Shown in pieces: positions 21,575-31,423 of a stretch of DNA of 64,000 nt. Origin of the DNA: Lebetimonas sp. JH292 (lineage in GTDB: Bacteria > Campylobacterota > Campylobacteria > Campylobacterales > Nautiliaceae); NCBI RefSeq assembly GCF_000523275.1, contig NZ_ATHQ01000001.1:195001-259000 (forward strand). Direction: 5' to 3'. Under the pieces are notes generated by a model. The model saw only the letters and a list, made by a program, of their open reading frames with translations, was not told where the DNA came from and ran no database searches. Made by a program: the position numbers and the translations under genes. Position 1 is the stretch's first letter. The number at the start of each line of letters is the position of its first letter.

Positions 21575-21971
21575 TTATTCTGCCGTTTTTGTTGAAAATA
21601 AATTAATTAGTGAAATAAATAAAGGACTAAATGTTTTAATCGGATTTGAATCAACCGATACAGAAGAAAATATTTATAAAATGGCAAAAAAAATTGCAAC
21701 CTTAAGAATATTTGAAAATTTTTCAAAAAGCATTTTAGATATTGACGGAGAAATACTTTTAATTCCAAACTTTACCATAGCCGGAGTTACCAAAAAAGGG
21801 ACAAAACCCAATTTTCAATATGCTATGAAAAAAGAATTGGCACAGCAATTTTATGATAAAATGTTAAATGAATTGAATAATTACTGCACCTGTAAAAGCG
21901 GTAAATTCGGAGCCGAAATGAATGTAATAATAAATAATGAAGGACCTGTAAGTTTAATATTGGAGATATAA
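21549..21971 (+). CDS. dtd: D-aminoacyl-tRNA deacylase
   Basis: 140-residue DTD homodimer subunit that frees tRNA from mischarged D-amino acids. MKAIIQRVNYSAVFVE at the N-terminus, LLIPNFTIAGVTKKGTKPNF (the SQFTL-type loop, ~75-95), KSGKFGAEMNV and the C-terminal GPVSLILEI (the Gly-cisPro motif). ATG lies inside the hemH end; AAAGGA 8 bases upstream supports this start. Confidence 0.9.
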   Translation: MKAIIQRVNYSAVFVENKLISEINKGLNVLIGFESTDTEENIYKMAKKIATLRIFENFSKSILDIDGEILLIPNFTIAGVTKKGTKPNFQYAMKKELAQQFYDKMLNELNNYCTCKSGKFGAEMNVIINNEGPVSLILEI

Positions 21972-21972
21972 A

Positions 21973-22383
21973 ATGAAAAAAATTGCTTTTATGTTTTTTG
22001 CTGTTTTTGCGTTTTCATATAATTTAAAACAGTTTACAACATGCAAGAATGTAAAAAATCTCACACCTGTTGAAATAACCGATGTATTTACCACAAAAGA
22101 TAAAAAAGTTTTTGCATTTGCAAAATTTACAAATATAGAGGAGAATAGACTGATAGATTTTGTATGGGAAAAAAATGTTAATGACATATGGAAGCTGTAT
22201 GCCGATATACAACTTCCTATATACAAAGGCCTAAGATGGAGAACATATTCAAACATAAAAATCAGACCTTTTTTTACAGGTAATTGGAGAGTAAGTATTT
22301 ATGACGGTAACAATATAATTGCCATTAAAGAATTTAAAATTGTTAATGAAGTTAATGAAACAAATTCCGCTCAACAACATTAA
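21973..22383 (+). CDS. Exported DUF2914 protein
   Basis: 136 residues. Signal peptide MKKIAFMFFAVFAFSYNLK with probable cleavage near residue 16, then a DUF2914-type beta-sandwich: VFAFAKFTNIEENRLIDFVWEK (~45-66), GLRWRTYSNIKI (~85), FFTGNWRVSIYDGNN (~100-114). One base after dtd, so cotranscribed. The domain's function is unknown; in other bacteria it is exported or attached to membrane anchors. Confidence 0.7.
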   Translation: MKKIAFMFFAVFAFSYNLKQFTTCKNVKNLTPVEITDVFTTKDKKVFAFAKFTNIEENRLIDFVWEKNVNDIWKLYADIQLPIYKGLRWRTYSNIKIRPFFTGNWRVSIYDGNNIIAIKEFKIVNEVNETNSAQQH

Positions 22384-22609
22384 TCCATAATGTAAAAATT
22401 AATGCATTAATTAAATATACGGGGGAAGAGAACAAATTTTTTACTACAAAAAAGCCAAAAGGCAAATAGCTACACAGCCTCCTGATTAAGGGTACTTTTT
22501 ATTTCATATTATTTAATCAGTTTTAAATTTAAAATTAGGCACTGAGTAAATTATGCTTTTTATATTAAATAATAAAAAATATATACTAATTACAGTGACA
22601 GACACTTAA
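22384..22609. other. 226-bp gap between convergent genes with a degenerate repeat-like stretch
   Basis: No gene seen. Positions ~22462-22490 (GCAAATAGCTACACAGCC) resemble the core of the ~135-bp element at 43551-43685 (GCAAACAGCTACGCAGCC), and GCACTGAGT at ~22538 resembles its end. Possibly an eroded third copy. The remainder is AT-rich and unassigned. Confidence 0.35.
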
Positions 22610-22655
22610 TTTTAAAATAAAAAAAGCAGAGGATTATTCAACCTCTGCATCTATT
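22610..22655 (-). terminator. Rho-independent terminator of dnaK
   Basis: Stem GCAGAGG (22626-22632) / CCTCTGC (22642-22648) with a 9-base loop that contains the dnaK stop codon, followed on the minus strand by TTTTTTTATTTT. The stem begins within the last dnaK codons. Confidence 0.9.
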
Positions 22656-24517
22656 ACGTCGTCGTCCCCGCCTTTATTTTGTTGTTGATTCTGTTGTGCT
22701 CCACCTTGAGCCTGTCCGCTTGCCGCCATATTCTGAGCCGCTTTTTGCAACTGGGCTTCAAGCTCAGCTTTTAAGCTGTCAATTTTTGCTTTGTCTTCGC
22801 TTTGTGCCTGAATAAGTTCTTTTGCTTCTTTGATTTTAGCTTCAAGTGCACTTATGTCACCAAGTTTATCTTTATTGTCTTTTATGAATTTTTCAGCCTG
22901 ATATGCAACAGCGTCAAGTTCATTTCTTGCTTTTATAGCTTCAATTCTTGCTTTTTCTTTTTTATTTGCTTCTTCAGCTTCTCTAATCATTCTTTGAATT
23001 TCTTCTTCATTTAAAGTTGAACTTCCTGTAATTGTAATTTTTTGTTCTTTTCCGCTTGTTTTGTCTTTTGCGCTAACATTCAATACACCGTTTGCGTCTA
23101 TATCAAATGTAACTTCTATTTGCGGCACACCTCTTGGTGCTGGCGGAATTCCTTCAAGATTGAATTGTCCAAGTGATTTATTGTCTTTTGCAAGTTCTGC
23201 CTCACCTTGCAATACATGAATAGTAACCGCTGTCTGGTTATCTTCAGCTGTGCTGAAAATTTGTGATTTTCTAACAGGTATTGTTGTACCTTTTTCAATA
23301 ATTTTTGTCATTACCCCACCGAGTGTTTCAATACCAAGACTTAACGGTGTAACGTCAAGTAACAATACATCTTTTACTTCGCCTTTAAGAACTCCTCCCT
23401 GAATTGCCGCACCAAGTGCAACCACTTCATCAGGGTTTACAGATTTATTAAGTTTTTTACCGTTAAAATATTCGCTTACCAGTTGTTGGACTTTTGGAAT
23501 TCTTGTACTTCCTCCAACCATTACAATTTCATTGATTTCGTTTTTGCTGAGTCCTGCATCGTTTAACGCAGTATCAATATGTTTTAATGTTTCAGCCAAC
23601 AAATCGTCAATCATCGCTTCAAATTTTGCTCTTGTCAGTTTTTTAACCAAATGTTTTGGCCCTGTCTGATCTGCTGTAATAAACGGTAAATTTATTTCAG
23701 TTTCTTCTTTACTTGATAATTCTTTTTTAGCATTTTCCGCTGCATCTTTTAACCTTTGAAGAGCCATTTTATCATTGCTTAAATCAATTCCGCTCTCTGC
23801 TTTAAATTCGCTAATCAACCATTCCATAATTCTTTGGTCAAAATCATCACCACCCAAAAATGCGTTACCGTCTGTTGAAAGTACCTGGAATGTGCCATCG
23901 CCGATTTCAAGCACTGTTACGTCAAATGTACCCCCTCCAAGGTCATATACAAGAATTTTTTCTTCACCTTTTTTGTCAAGTCCATAGGCAAGCGCCGCAG
24001 CTGTAGGTTCGTTGATAATTCTCAACACATTAAGTCCTGCAATTTTTCCAGCTTCTTGAGTCGCTTTTCTTTGTGAGTCATTAAAGTATGCAGGTACTGT
24101 AATTACAGCTTCTGTTACTTCTTCTCCAAAGAATTCTTCTGCGTCTTTTTTAAGTTTCATTAAAATTTTTGCACTAATTTCTTGCGGAGTATATACTTTT
24201 CCGTCCACTTCCACCGCACAAGCTCCGTTTTTATCCACAATTTTATATTGAACGTGTTTTTTAGCTTCCTGGGCTTTTGGCTCATTACACATCATACCCA
24301 TAATTCTTTTTACTGAATAAATGGTTCTTTCCGGATTTGTAATTGCCTGTCTTTTGGCAGGTTCACCCACCAACACTTCGCCTTTGTCTGTAAAAGCCAC
24401 TACTGATGGGGTTGTGTTTCTACCTTCTTTATTTGGTATAATTTTTGCATCTTTTCCGTCATAGTATGCCATTGCTGAGTTTGTTGTACCTAAATCTATT
24501 CCTATTACTTTTGCCAT
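22634..24517 (-). CDS. dnaK: Chaperone DnaK (Hsp70)
   Basis: 627-residue Hsp70. ATPase domain with [17 protein letters not shown] (~4-20), [15 protein letters not shown] (~140), [12 protein letters not shown] (~193), [12 protein letters not shown] (~335); interdomain linker [19 protein letters not shown] (~385); substrate domain; Gln/Ala-rich lid ending [12 protein letters not shown]. Lies 10 bp after grpE in hrcA-grpE-dnaK, an order typical of Campylobacterota. GGAGGGAAAA precedes the ATG. Confidence 0.98.
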   Translation of the reverse strand: MAKVIGIDLGTTNSAMAYYDGKDAKIIPNKEGRNTTPSVVAFTDKGEVLVGEPAKRQAITNPERTIYSVKRIMGMMCNEPKAQEAKKHVQYKIVDKNGACAVEVDGKVYTPQEISAKILMKLKKDAEEFFGEEVTEAVITVPAYFNDSQRKATQEAGKIAGLNVLRIINEPTAAALAYGLDKKGEEKILVYDLGGGTFDVTVLEIGDGTFQVLSTDGNAFLGGDDFDQRIMEWLISEFKAESGIDLSNDKMALQRLKDAAENAKKELSSKEETEINLPFITADQTGPKHLVKKLTRAKFEAMIDDLLAETLKHIDTALNDAGLSKNEINEIVMVGGSTRIPKVQQLVSEYFNGKKLNKSVNPDEVVALGAAIQGGVLKGEVKDVLLLDVTPLSLGIETLGGVMTKIIEKGTTIPVRKSQIFSTAEDNQTAVTIHVLQGEAELAKDNKSLGQFNLEGIPPAPRGVPQIEVTFDIDANGVLNVSAKDKTSGKEQKITITGSSTLNEEEIQRMIREAEEANKKEKARIEAIKARNELDAVAYQAEKFIKDNKDKLGDISALEAKIKEAKELIQAQSEDKAKIDSLKAELEAQLQKAAQNMAASGQAQGGAQQNQQQNKGGDDDVIDAEVE

Positions 24518-24527
24518 TTTTCCCTCC

Positions 24528-25073
24528 TTAAGATTTTTTATTTATTGTAACCATTGATGGTCTTATAAGTCTGTCTTTTAATTTATAACCTTTTTGATAA
24601 ATATCCACTATTGCACCGTCTTCATGCTCTTCACTTTGAACATGCTGAATCGCCTGATGAATTTCAGGATTAAATTCATCATGCTCAACAGGCTCTATTC
24701 CGTGGTTTTTAAATGTATCAAGCATTTTTTTAAGTGTTAGCTCCACGCCTTCGACAAGTTTATCGAAAGCTTCTTCTTTATTTTCTATATCACCGGCATG
24801 AACAATTGCAAGCTCGAGCGAATCAACTACCGGCAGTAAATCTTTTGCAAATTTTTCATATGCATATTCTATCAGTGCATCTGTTTCTTTTTTAATGATT
24901 TTTTTATCGTTTTCACATTTTGCATAAGCCCTGAGTGCTTCATCGAGCTTTTGCTTTAATTCTTCATTTTCTTTTCTCAAAGCTTCCACATCAATTTGCT
25001 GCTTTTCATTTTGTTCTTGGTTTTTTTGATTATTTTTTTCATTTTCCATTTTTAACTTTTCATTTTTGTTCAT
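24528..25073 (-). CDS. grpE: Nucleotide exchange factor GrpE
   Basis: 181 residues from ATG at 25073, chosen because GGAGGGG lies just upstream; a longer frame to 25088 is less likely. The charged N-terminal coiled coil ([19 protein letters not shown]) is followed by the GrpE dimer and beta-wing core with [20 protein letters not shown] (~125-145) and the C-terminal [17 protein letters not shown]. The first ~20 codons ([16 protein letters not shown]) are built of the AAAATGAAAA simple repeat seen in several gaps here. Overlaps hrcA by 14 bp. Confidence 0.95.
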   Translation of the reverse strand: MNKNEKLKMENEKNNQKNQEQNEKQQIDVEALRKENEELKQKLDEALRAYAKCENDKKIIKKETDALIEYAYEKFAKDLLPVVDSLELAIVHAGDIENKEEAFDKLVEGVELTLKKMLDTFKNHGIEPVEHDEFNPEIHQAIQHVQSEEHEDGAIVDIYQKGYKLKDRLIRPSMVTINKKS

Positions 25074-25812
25074 CAGCCCCTCCTTCACTGAACAGGTTCA
25101 AAAAATTTGAATATATATCGCCTATCAATATATATTCATACCATTTGTCTTCAACTTTTTTCAAATCTTTATATATAAGTATGCTGTTCATAAAATTTAA
25201 ACCTTTTCGAATTTTTTCAAATTCGAAATTTATAAAAGGTTTAATATCAATTATTTGAGAAAATTCAAATAATCTTTTTTGATTATAACATAAATATTCA
25301 TATACAGAATCAATTTTTTTAATTAATTCAGTTAAATTTAAATGATACAAATATGATTCAATCTGAGTGATATATACACCCTCAAGTGATTTTAAAAAAT
25401 TAAAGATATTTTCATCATATTTAAATATCAGTTCGTTTTTTTCAAATTCAAGAATTATAAATTTATGATATTTATAAACCTTTTTTAGCAACTCATTTTC
25501 AAAGATCTTAGCCGTAAAATAAAGATTATTAAACTCTATTTTTTCTTCCAGCTTGTTAAAATCCGGATCAAATTCCTCAAAATATTCTCTCCAAAAAGCT
25601 TTTAAGGCTTTTTGGGAAGGTTTGGAACCGCTTGCCAAATGCTCTTTTTCTATCAATCCTGATTCTTTTAATTTCTGCAAATAGCTTCTTATACTAGAAG
25701 CTGAAAAAGGCAAATTTGCTTTTTCTTTCAGTTTAGTTGAGCTTATTGGAGATTCCTCTTTTAAATAATTTTTTATTAACTCCTCTAAAACTAACTCAAC
25801 CTTATTTTTCAT
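25060..25812 (-). CDS. hrcA: HrcA-type heat-shock repressor
   Basis: 250 residues. N-terminal winged helix: LVLEELIKNYLKEESPISST (~7-26), FSASSIRSYLQKLKESGLIEKEH (~36-58), then GSKPSQKALKAFW, equivalent to the G-R-x-PT-x-x-GY-R-x-Y segment of HrcA. The C-terminus is divergent and shorter than in Bacillus, as usual for Campylobacterota. First gene of hrcA-grpE-dnaK. No canonical CIRCE was found at its promoter. Confidence 0.85.
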   Translation of the reverse strand: MKNKVELVLEELIKNYLKEESPISSTKLKEKANLPFSASSIRSYLQKLKESGLIEKEHLASGSKPSQKALKAFWREYFEEFDPDFNKLEEKIEFNNLYFTAKIFENELLKKVYKYHKFIILEFEKNELIFKYDENIFNFLKSLEGVYITQIESYLYHLNLTELIKKIDSVYEYLCYNQKRLFEFSQIIDIKPFINFEFEKIRKGLNFMNSILIYKDLKKVEDKWYEYILIGDIYSNFLNLFSEGGADEQK

Positions 25813-25833
25813 TTTGTCACTCTTTATGTTTAA

Positions 25834-25873
25834 TTGACAGTATTATTATACAAAATAAATTTTATATTGTCAA
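25834..25873 (-). promoter_or_regulatory. Sigma-70 promoter of hrcA-grpE-dnaK inside an inverted repeat
   Basis: On the minus strand -35 TTGACA (25873-25868), a 17-bp spacer and -10 TATAAT (25850-25845): a consensus promoter. The region is bounded by TTGACAATAT and its near inverse ATACTGTCAA (outer ends 25873 and 25834), which could be an operator. It does not match CIRCE (TTAGCACTC-N9-GAGTGCTAA). Confidence 0.75.
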
Positions 25874-25911
25874 GTTTTTTATATAAAATATTTAGGAAAA
25901 TTTAGTCTATT

Positions 25912-26937
25912 TTACTCAATTTTCTCATAAAATCTAATTATTGACAAAAACATCGCGGTTACGGCAGGTCCTATTATGATGCCCCAAAGCCCGAAAGATG
26001 AAAGCCCGGCAAGAATAGAAAAGAATATAAGGAGTGAATTTACTTCAAATTCCCCTTTAAACAATTTTTTTACATTATCTATAATTATCGGTTTTATAAA
26101 TGTATCCGCTATAACGGAAATCATAGCCACAGAATATATTGCAACTATTAACGCTCCCTCACTGTTTCCCTGAGCATATAAATATAAACTTACAGGCCCC
26201 CACATCAAAATACCGCCTACAACAGGAATAAGTGATGCAAAAGCATACATAACTGTAAAAAATATAAAGTTAAGCCCGTATATACTTACAATAAATCCGA
26301 ACAATACACCCTCTAATAATGCCGTTAAAACAGTGGAATAAAAAACTATACTCATAACTTCGCTTGTTCCGAAAAATATTTTTTCAAGCTTTTCATTTTC
26401 AAGAGGTATTATCTTTTGTAAAAACAAAAGTGTTTCTTTTCCGTATAAAACGGCAAAAAAGAAAAATATAACTATCAAAAACGCATCTTTTAAAAACACG
26501 GCGCTTTTTGCTGTAATTGTTCCTACAAAAGGCATAATGGTATTATAAATTTGAGTAATATGCTCCGGATTAATATAAGTTTTTACTTCATCTTGCATAA
26601 ATGATGGAAGATAATGAATAAGATTCTGAGCTTTAGTCAAAATATCTTTTATTTCATTTATATCTATTTGGGTTATAACACTTCCCGCTTTGAAAATAAA
26701 ATATAAAATAGGCCCGAAAATCAAAAAAGCAAAAATAAATGTAACTATTGTACTTACTAAATATTTATTTTTAATTTTTAATGAAATAAAATATATAACT
26801 TTTCCAAAAGCCACAGCCATAAGAGAAGCTATTGCAATATCAAGTAAATACGGTTTATATGTGAGATATACAAAATAACCTATAATTAATGTAAGAATTC
26901 CCAAAATTTTCATTTTTCCCCCTAAAATAGACTGCAA
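25912..26937 (-). CDS. AI-2E/PerM-family membrane transporter
   Basis: 341-residue polytopic protein with about eight TM segments: two short N-terminal pairs, a long loop (~70-130), then [40 protein letters not shown] and a C-terminal [29 protein letters not shown], the conserved gating region of UPF0118/AI-2E exporters. Substrate uncertain; the family includes AI-2 and Na+(Li+)/H+ transporters. Overlaps ruvB by 16 bp. Confidence 0.85.
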   Translation of the reverse strand: MQSILGGKMKILGILTLIIGYFVYLTYKPYLLDIAIASLMAVAFGKVIYFISLKIKNKYLVSTIVTFIFAFLIFGPILYFIFKAGSVITQIDINEIKDILTKAQNLIHYLPSFMQDEVKTYINPEHITQIYNTIMPFVGTITAKSAVFLKDAFLIVIFFFFAVLYGKETLLFLQKIIPLENEKLEKIFFGTSEVMSIVFYSTVLTALLEGVLFGFIVSIYGLNFIFFTVMYAFASLIPVVGGILMWGPVSLYLYAQGNSEGALIVAIYSVAMISVIADTFIKPIIIDNVKKLFKGEFEVNSLLIFFSILAGLSSFGLWGIIIGPAVTAMFLSIIRFYEKIE

Positions 26938-27914
26938 GGCGTAAAATTTAAAATTTCATATGTTTTTCTTGTTGCAATTCTGCCTTTTGGCGTTTTTTCT
27001 ATAAATCCGTTTGCAATTAAAAAAGGTTCAATTACCTCTTCTATTGTATCCGCATCTTCACTTAAAGCCGCAGAGATAGTTGAAAGTCCCAGAGGTTTTT
27101 TAGCCTCGGCCAGCAAACTTAAAAATCTGATATCAAGTTCGTCAAATCCGTATTCGTTAATTCCCAAAGCGTCAAGTGCAAAATCGGCAATATTTTTATC
27201 TATTGTTTTTTTATTTTCCACTTCGGCAAAATCTCTTACCCTTTTAAGCAGCCTTAAGGCAATTCTCGGGGTTCCCCGCGAACGTTTGGCTATTTCAACT
27301 GCGGCATCGTTATTTATACCGATATTCAGTTTTTTACTTGCAAGTTTAACAATAAGGCTTAATTCTTCAACATTGTAAAAATTAAGTCTGAAGCTCATTC
27401 CAAACCTGTCCCTTAAAGGATTACTCAGCATTCCGGCTCTTGTAGTGGCCCCGATAAGAGTAAATTTTGCGACATCAATTTTAATGCTTTGAGCCGCAGG
27501 TCCGCTTCCTATTACAATATCAAGCCTGAAATCTTCCATGGCTGAATATAAAACTTCTTCGATTGTAGATTTTAATCTGTGAATTTCATCTATAAACAGA
27601 ATGTCACCGTCTTCAAGATTAGTTAAAATTGCCGCCAAATCTCCACTTTTTTCAAGCATTGGAGCGGCTATTGTTTTAATACTCGAATTCATTTCGTTTG
27701 CAATAATATTGGCCAAAGTTGTTTTACCAAGTCCGGGAGGGCCGAAAAAAAGAATATGATCAACCGTTTCGCTTCTTTTTTTAGCCGCTTCAATAAAAAC
27801 TTTTAAATTTTTTTTAATCTGTTCCTGACCTATATATTCATCAAAATTTTTAGGTCTTAATGATTTTTCGTATGTTTCTTCAAAACTTACTTTTTCTATT
27901 TCGACTATTCTCAT
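26922..27914 (-). CDS. ruvB: Holliday junction branch-migration ATPase RuvB
   Basis: 330-residue AAA+ motor of Ruv[21 protein letters not shown] (~18-35), Walker [14 protein letters not shown] (~55), Walker [12 protein letters not shown] (~105), sensor 1 [20 protein letters not shown] (~152), arginine finger and sensor 2 [17 protein letters not shown] (~212), C-terminal winged helix. Abuts panB with a one-base stop/start overlap. Confidence 0.97.
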   Translation of the reverse strand: MRIVEIEKVSFEETYEKSLRPKNFDEYIGQEQIKKNLKVFIEAAKKRSETVDHILFFGPPGLGKTTLANIIANEMNSSIKTIAAPMLEKSGDLAAILTNLEDGDILFIDEIHRLKSTIEEVLYSAMEDFRLDIVIGSGPAAQSIKIDVAKFTLIGATTRAGMLSNPLRDRFGMSFRLNFYNVEELSLIVKLASKKLNIGINNDAAVEIAKRSRGTPRIALRLLKRVRDFAEVENKKTIDKNIADFALDALGINEYGFDELDIRFLSLLAEAKKPLGLSTISAALSEDADTIEEVIEPFLIANGFIEKTPKGRIATRKTYEILNFTPCSLF

Positions 27915-28690
27915 TAATAAATCTCTTCAACGCCCGGAAATCTGGAATTTTTAACATCATCTACATATTTTTTGACAGCAACTCTAACCATCTCAGCCCC
28001 GTTTAAATAACGTCTTACAAATTTAGGTTTAAAGCTTTCAAAAAATCCAAGCATATCAGACCAGACTAAAACCTGGCCGGTCGTATATCTCCCTGCGCCT
28101 ATTCCAATTGTAGGAATTTTTATTATCTCAGTTATTTCTTTTGCGACTTCTTCTTTTACTCCTTCGATTACAAGCATAACCGCACCAGCCTCTTCTATTG
28201 CTTTGGCATCTTCAAGCAGCTTTTGGCGGGAAATTTCGTCTTTTCCCTTTACTTTATACCCACCTTCACTTCTGCTAAACTGAGGCATTAAACCTATATG
28301 CCCCACCACAGCTATGGCGTTATTTGTCAATAATTTAACGGTATCCGCTTTTTCAGCTCCACCTTCAAGTTTAACGGCATCCGCTTTTGTCTCTTTATAA
28401 ACCCTTATTGCGTTTTCAAGCGCTTTATTGGGTGTAGAATAACTTCCAAATGGCATATCGCATACAATAAAAGCTTTTTTTGCCCCGTTGCACACGGCTT
28501 TGGTATGATATATCATCTGCTCCATTGTAGCTGTCAATGTATCGTTTTCTCCCATAAAAGACATATTTAAACTGTCTCCCACCAAAATAATATCTGCAAT
28601 ATCATCAAAAATTTTTGCAAAAAGAGCATCATAAGCGGTAATCATAGTAAGTTTTTCTTTTTTTTGTAATTTTGAAATAGTATTTTTCAT
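27914..28690 (-). CDS. panB: 3-methyl-2-oxobutanoate hydroxymethyltransferase
   Basis: 258-residue PanB, which makes ketopantoate from alpha-ketoisovalerate in pantothenate/CoA synthesis. Metal-binding [11 protein letters not shown] (~38), [11 protein letters not shown] (~75), KLEGG (~108), GHIGLMPQ (~128), and catalytic Glu in AVMLVIEGV (~178). Normal length. Diverges from trpA over a 49-bp palindromic promoter. Confidence 0.95.
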   Translation of the reverse strand: MKNTISKLQKKEKLTMITAYDALFAKIFDDIADIILVGDSLNMSFMGENDTLTATMEQMIYHTKAVCNGAKKAFIVCDMPFGSYSTPNKALENAIRVYKETKADAVKLEGGAEKADTVKLLTNNAIAVVGHIGLMPQFSRSEGGYKVKGKDEISRQKLLEDAKAIEEAGAVMLVIEGVKEEVAKEITEIIKIPTIGIGAGRYTTGQVLVWSDMLGFFESFKPKFVRRYLNGAEMVRVAVKKYVDDVKNSRFPGVEEIY

Positions 28691-28739
28691 TACCTGCCTT
28701 TTGATATAATTTCATATAATTATATCACAAAGGAAAAGA
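28691..28739. promoter_or_regulatory. Compact divergent promoter (panB/trpA)
   Basis: Contains TGATATAATT, six bases, then AATTATATCA: a perfect 10-bp inverted repeat giving a TATAAT-type -10 box on each strand, flanked by CCTTTT and AAAGG (the two Shine-Dalgarno sites). Confidence 0.65.
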
Positions 28740-29465
28740 ATGAAAAAACTCATAGCATATATAACCTGCGCTTATCCGGATAAAAATTTCACCATTGATT
28801 TAATAAACTCTTTAAAAGAAAACGGGGTGAATGGAATTGAACTCGGCATTCCCTTTTCAGACCCCGTAGCTGACGGTCCAATAATTCAGGAAGCTGATAA
28901 AAGGGCATTGGAAAACGGTTTTAAAATGGACGATTTGTTTGAAGTAGGTGAAAAAACAGGAAATAAAATAGATACCTATTGGATGGGATATTTTAATAAT
29001 TTTTATCATAAAGGTTATGATTTTATGGTAAAAAAAGCAAAAGAGGCAAATATCAAAGGTTTTATCATTCCGGACCTGCCGTTCGAAGAAGCACAATATT
29101 ATGAGAGTAAATTCCCTTTAATTTCCTTTGTGGCACCAACCGATTCTAAAGAAAGAATCAAAAAAATTCTTAAAAACCCAAAAGAATTTATATATCTCGT
29201 GGCATATGCCGGAATTACAGGTGCCGCAAAACAGGAAGATTTAAAAGAAATTATTGAATACATAAAAAACATCACTTCAACCCCTTTATTTATAGGGTTC
29301 GGTGTTAATGAAAAAACAGCCAAAGAAAAAGCAAAAGGCGTTGACGGGGTAATTGTAGGAAGCGCTTTTATAAAAATTCTTTTAGACGATTCGCTTAAAA
29401 ACAGTGAAAAAATAAAAAACATTTCAAAAACGGCAAAAAATATAAAAGAAATAATTAATTCCTGA
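28740..29465 (+). CDS. trpA: Tryptophan synthase alpha chain
   Basis: 241-residue TIM barrel cleaving indole-3-glycerol phosphate. LIAYITCAYPD (~4), catalytic Glu and Asp region GIELGIPFSDPVADGPIIQ (~34-52), IPDLPFEEAQYY (~108), YAGITGAA (~158), IGFGVNEKTAK (~194), VIVGSAFIKIL (~213). Slightly shorter than E. coli TrpA. No other trp gene is adjacent. Confidence 0.93.
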   Translation: MKKLIAYITCAYPDKNFTIDLINSLKENGVNGIELGIPFSDPVADGPIIQEADKRALENGFKMDDLFEVGEKTGNKIDTYWMGYFNNFYHKGYDFMVKKAKEANIKGFIIPDLPFEEAQYYESKFPLISFVAPTDSKERIKKILKNPKEFIYLVAYAGITGAAKQEDLKEIIEYIKNITSTPLFIGFGVNEKTAKEKAKGVDGVIVGSAFIKILLDDSLKNSEKIKNISKTAKNIKEIINS

Positions 29466-29675
29466 GCGTTTGTCTTACTTTTTAGTTATAATACTTTTAT
29501 TAAATTAAAACTTAAACTTTTCTTAAAAAGGACTTGATTTTTTAAGGAAAAATTGATATAATTTTACTGTCAGCCGCAGTAAATGTAAGTTGAAAATGAA
29601 AAATTAAAGTGCAAAATGAAATGTTTTATAATATATTTTTAACTTTACACTTTTAACTTATAACTTATTTTTACT
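29466..29675. promoter_or_regulatory. 210-bp gap upstream of tmRNA: promoter-like boxes and simple repeat
   Basis: Holds TTGATATAATTTT (~29552), a strong -10-like box, and TATAATATATTT (~29628). Between and after them runs the A-rich simple repeat (GAAAATGAAAAATTAAAGTG). No ORF seen. One or both boxes probably drive ssrA. Confidence 0.45.
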
Positions 29676-30050
29676 GGGGCTGACACGGATTTCGACGTGG
29701 GTAGAAAGCCCTAAGCTGCACGCGTGCCTGAGTAAGCACTAAAACGGCTCATTAAAAATAAACGCAGTAAATAACACAAATTATAGCCCAGCAGTAGCAA
29801 GAGCTGCTGCCTAATCATTAATTCGGGCGCCTTCGTCCAGTGAGGTTTGCCACAGCCTCGGACGAAGAGTAAAGTGTGGATAGAAATAAAAGCTTCGGAT
29901 GCGGCCTTTATTTCGAAACTTTAGCATCCCTCTTTCCAAAAAGGCTTTGTTTGTTGGGCCTTGGAAAGAAGTAAAACCAATAAACTAAGCGTGTAGACGC
30001 TTGGGGTACTCTACTGGCGGACTGGGGTTCGATTCCCCACAGCTCCACCA
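29676..30050 (+). ncRNA. ssrA: Transfer-messenger RNA (tmRNA)
   Basis: 375-nt one-piece tmRNA that rescues stalled ribosomes. The 5' end GGGGCTGACACGGATTTCGA pairs with the 3' end ...CACAGCTCCACCA, forming the tRNA-like acceptor; the T-loop GGTTCGATTCC is at ~30026 and CCA is encoded. The tag frame starts with the resume codon GCA at 29764 and ends at TAA 29812-29814: AVNNTNYSPAVARAAA. It is followed 26 nt later by RNase P RNA. Confidence 0.97.
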
Positions 30051-30076
30051 AAAGTTCAAGTTCTTGGATTTTTGAT

Positions 30077-30408
30077 GGAGCTGGCATACCGGGAGGCTGC
30101 CCAAAAGGAGGAAAGTCCGGGCTGCGGCAAGGCAGGAGTCAGCCTAACAGGCTGCCGCCGAAAGGCGAGGGAAAGTGCCACAGAAATCAAACCGCCGATG
30201 GGGTTAAACCCACAGGCAAGGGTGAAAAGGTGAGGTAAGAGCTCACCGGGAATGTAGCAATACATTCCGCCGGTAAACCCACTCCGCAGCAAGAAGGGAT
30301 GGTAAAGCCTTGCATATTTACCCTTCGCTCAAGCGGCACTGCAAAGTGTGCGCAAAGATAAATAGCCTCCAAAACAGAACCCGGCTTACAGGTATGCCTA
30401 AAGCTCTA
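30077..30408 (+). ncRNA. rnpB: RNase P RNA (type A)
   Basis: About 332 nt. P1 pairs GAGCTGGCATACC (30078-30090) with GGTATGCC...AGCTC (30391-30406). Hallmarks: GGAGGAAAGTCCGGGCT (~30106), GAGGGAAAGTGCCACAGAAA (~30168), AAGGTGAGGTAAGAGCTCACC (P8/P9 region, shown only as position ~30225), and ACAGAACCCGGCTTACAGG (~30374) near the 3' end. It lies in tandem with ssrA. Ends are approximate (plus or minus 5 nt). The 3' end overlaps the convergent LapB-like gene by about 10 bp. Confidence 0.96.
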
Positions 30409-31339
30409 TATTTTTAAGATTTCTTTGTTCGGTTAAATTAAATATAACCTCTTCACTGAAAAGTTCATTACAATTGGGGCATCTTTTGGAATAAAGAGGG
30501 AAAGTTTTTTTACAGTTTTTACAAACATACTCAAATTCCAAAGTGGCAAAATCTTTTGGAAGATAATTTAAAACTTTAATTTCAAAAGGTGTAAATTCAG
30601 TAATTTTCCATTTACCGTTTTCTTTAAATCTTTTTGGTATATCACTCCTGTAAAAAATTAAATCAAGAAAATTATAAATATCTTTATCATCAATTAATTC
30701 ATAGGCTTTTTCAGGATTTTTTTGTAATAAATATGAGATATATTCCCTTTTAATAAAAGGATATTTTTTATAAACATCATCTATACTTTTAAATTCTTTG
30801 CAAAATTCTTTACAACTTTCAAGTTTAAGATAATTCAAAATGGCGTTTGCTTTTTCTTTTTCCAGATTGACACCAAGTTCTTCAAATATTTCTATAATAT
30901 CTATCATTTCTTTATAATTGCCAAGTTTTTCGTCTATTATTAAAAGAGTTTTAAGCGTTTCTTTATCTCTTGGCCTGATTTGAAGAATCTGATATGCAAC
31001 GGTTTTTGCTTTTTCCAAAAAACCGGCTTTTACATAAAGAGCTGTTATTTCTTTTAATATTTCAACACTTTTTACATTTTTATTTATCCATAGATAAATT
31101 TTTAACGCTTTTTCATAATCCCCCTCTTTTTTATAAGCACGGGCAAGCAAAACAAGCGCTTCAACAGAAGAAGAATCAAGCTTAACATTTTCAATTTCCA
31201 AATATTCAAAATCTTTTAAAAAATTATGAAGTTTTTGTTCTTTTAAATATTCCCTAAACCTTCCAATAGCTATAGTTATTAGAGAGCTTAAAAGTATAAT
31301 TATTATAAATAAAATAATCTGAAACAGAGGGTCACGCAT
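30398..31339 (-). CDS. LapB/YciM-like TPR protein with C-terminal zinc ribbon
   Basis: 313 residues: one N-terminal TM segment (FQIILFIIIILLSSLITIAI), TPR helices (~55-200; EALVLLARAYKKEGDYEKALKIY), and a C-terminal rubredoxin-like zinc ribbon with CKNC and CPNC (~283-302). This is the LapB/YciM architecture, where the protein controls LPS synthesis through FtsH/LpxC. TPR sequences diverge fast, so the functional link is inference. Its 3' end overlaps the rnpB 3' end on the opposite strand. Confidence 0.65.
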   Translation of the reverse strand: MRDPLFQIILFIIIILLSSLITIAIGRFREYLKEQKLHNFLKDFEYLEIENVKLDSSSVEALVLLARAYKKEGDYEKALKIYLWINKNVKSVEILKEITALYVKAGFLEKAKTVAYQILQIRPRDKETLKTLLIIDEKLGNYKEMIDIIEIFEELGVNLEKEKANAILNYLKLESCKEFCKEFKSIDDVYKKYPFIKREYISYLLQKNPEKAYELIDDKDIYNFLDLIFYRSDIPKRFKENGKWKITEFTPFEIKVLNYLPKDFATLEFEYVCKNCKKTFPLYSKRCPNCNELFSEEVIFNLTEQRNLKNIEL

Positions 31340-31423
31340 ATTTAATCCTTAAATGAATGAAAAATTAAAAATGTAAAGTTAAAAATTATTTTCAATTATA
31401 CATTATTTTATTATAATTCCATT

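Noticed and set aside
22400-22600. Small RNA or riboswitch in the gap before the dnaK terminator
   Set aside because: No conserved riboswitch core or SRP/6S signature was found; similarity is to the repeat element instead.
30056-30372. Minus-strand ORFs of 60-80 codons opposite RNase P RNA
   Set aside because: They are antisense to a structured RNA whose conserved motifs explain the sequence; no coding signature.
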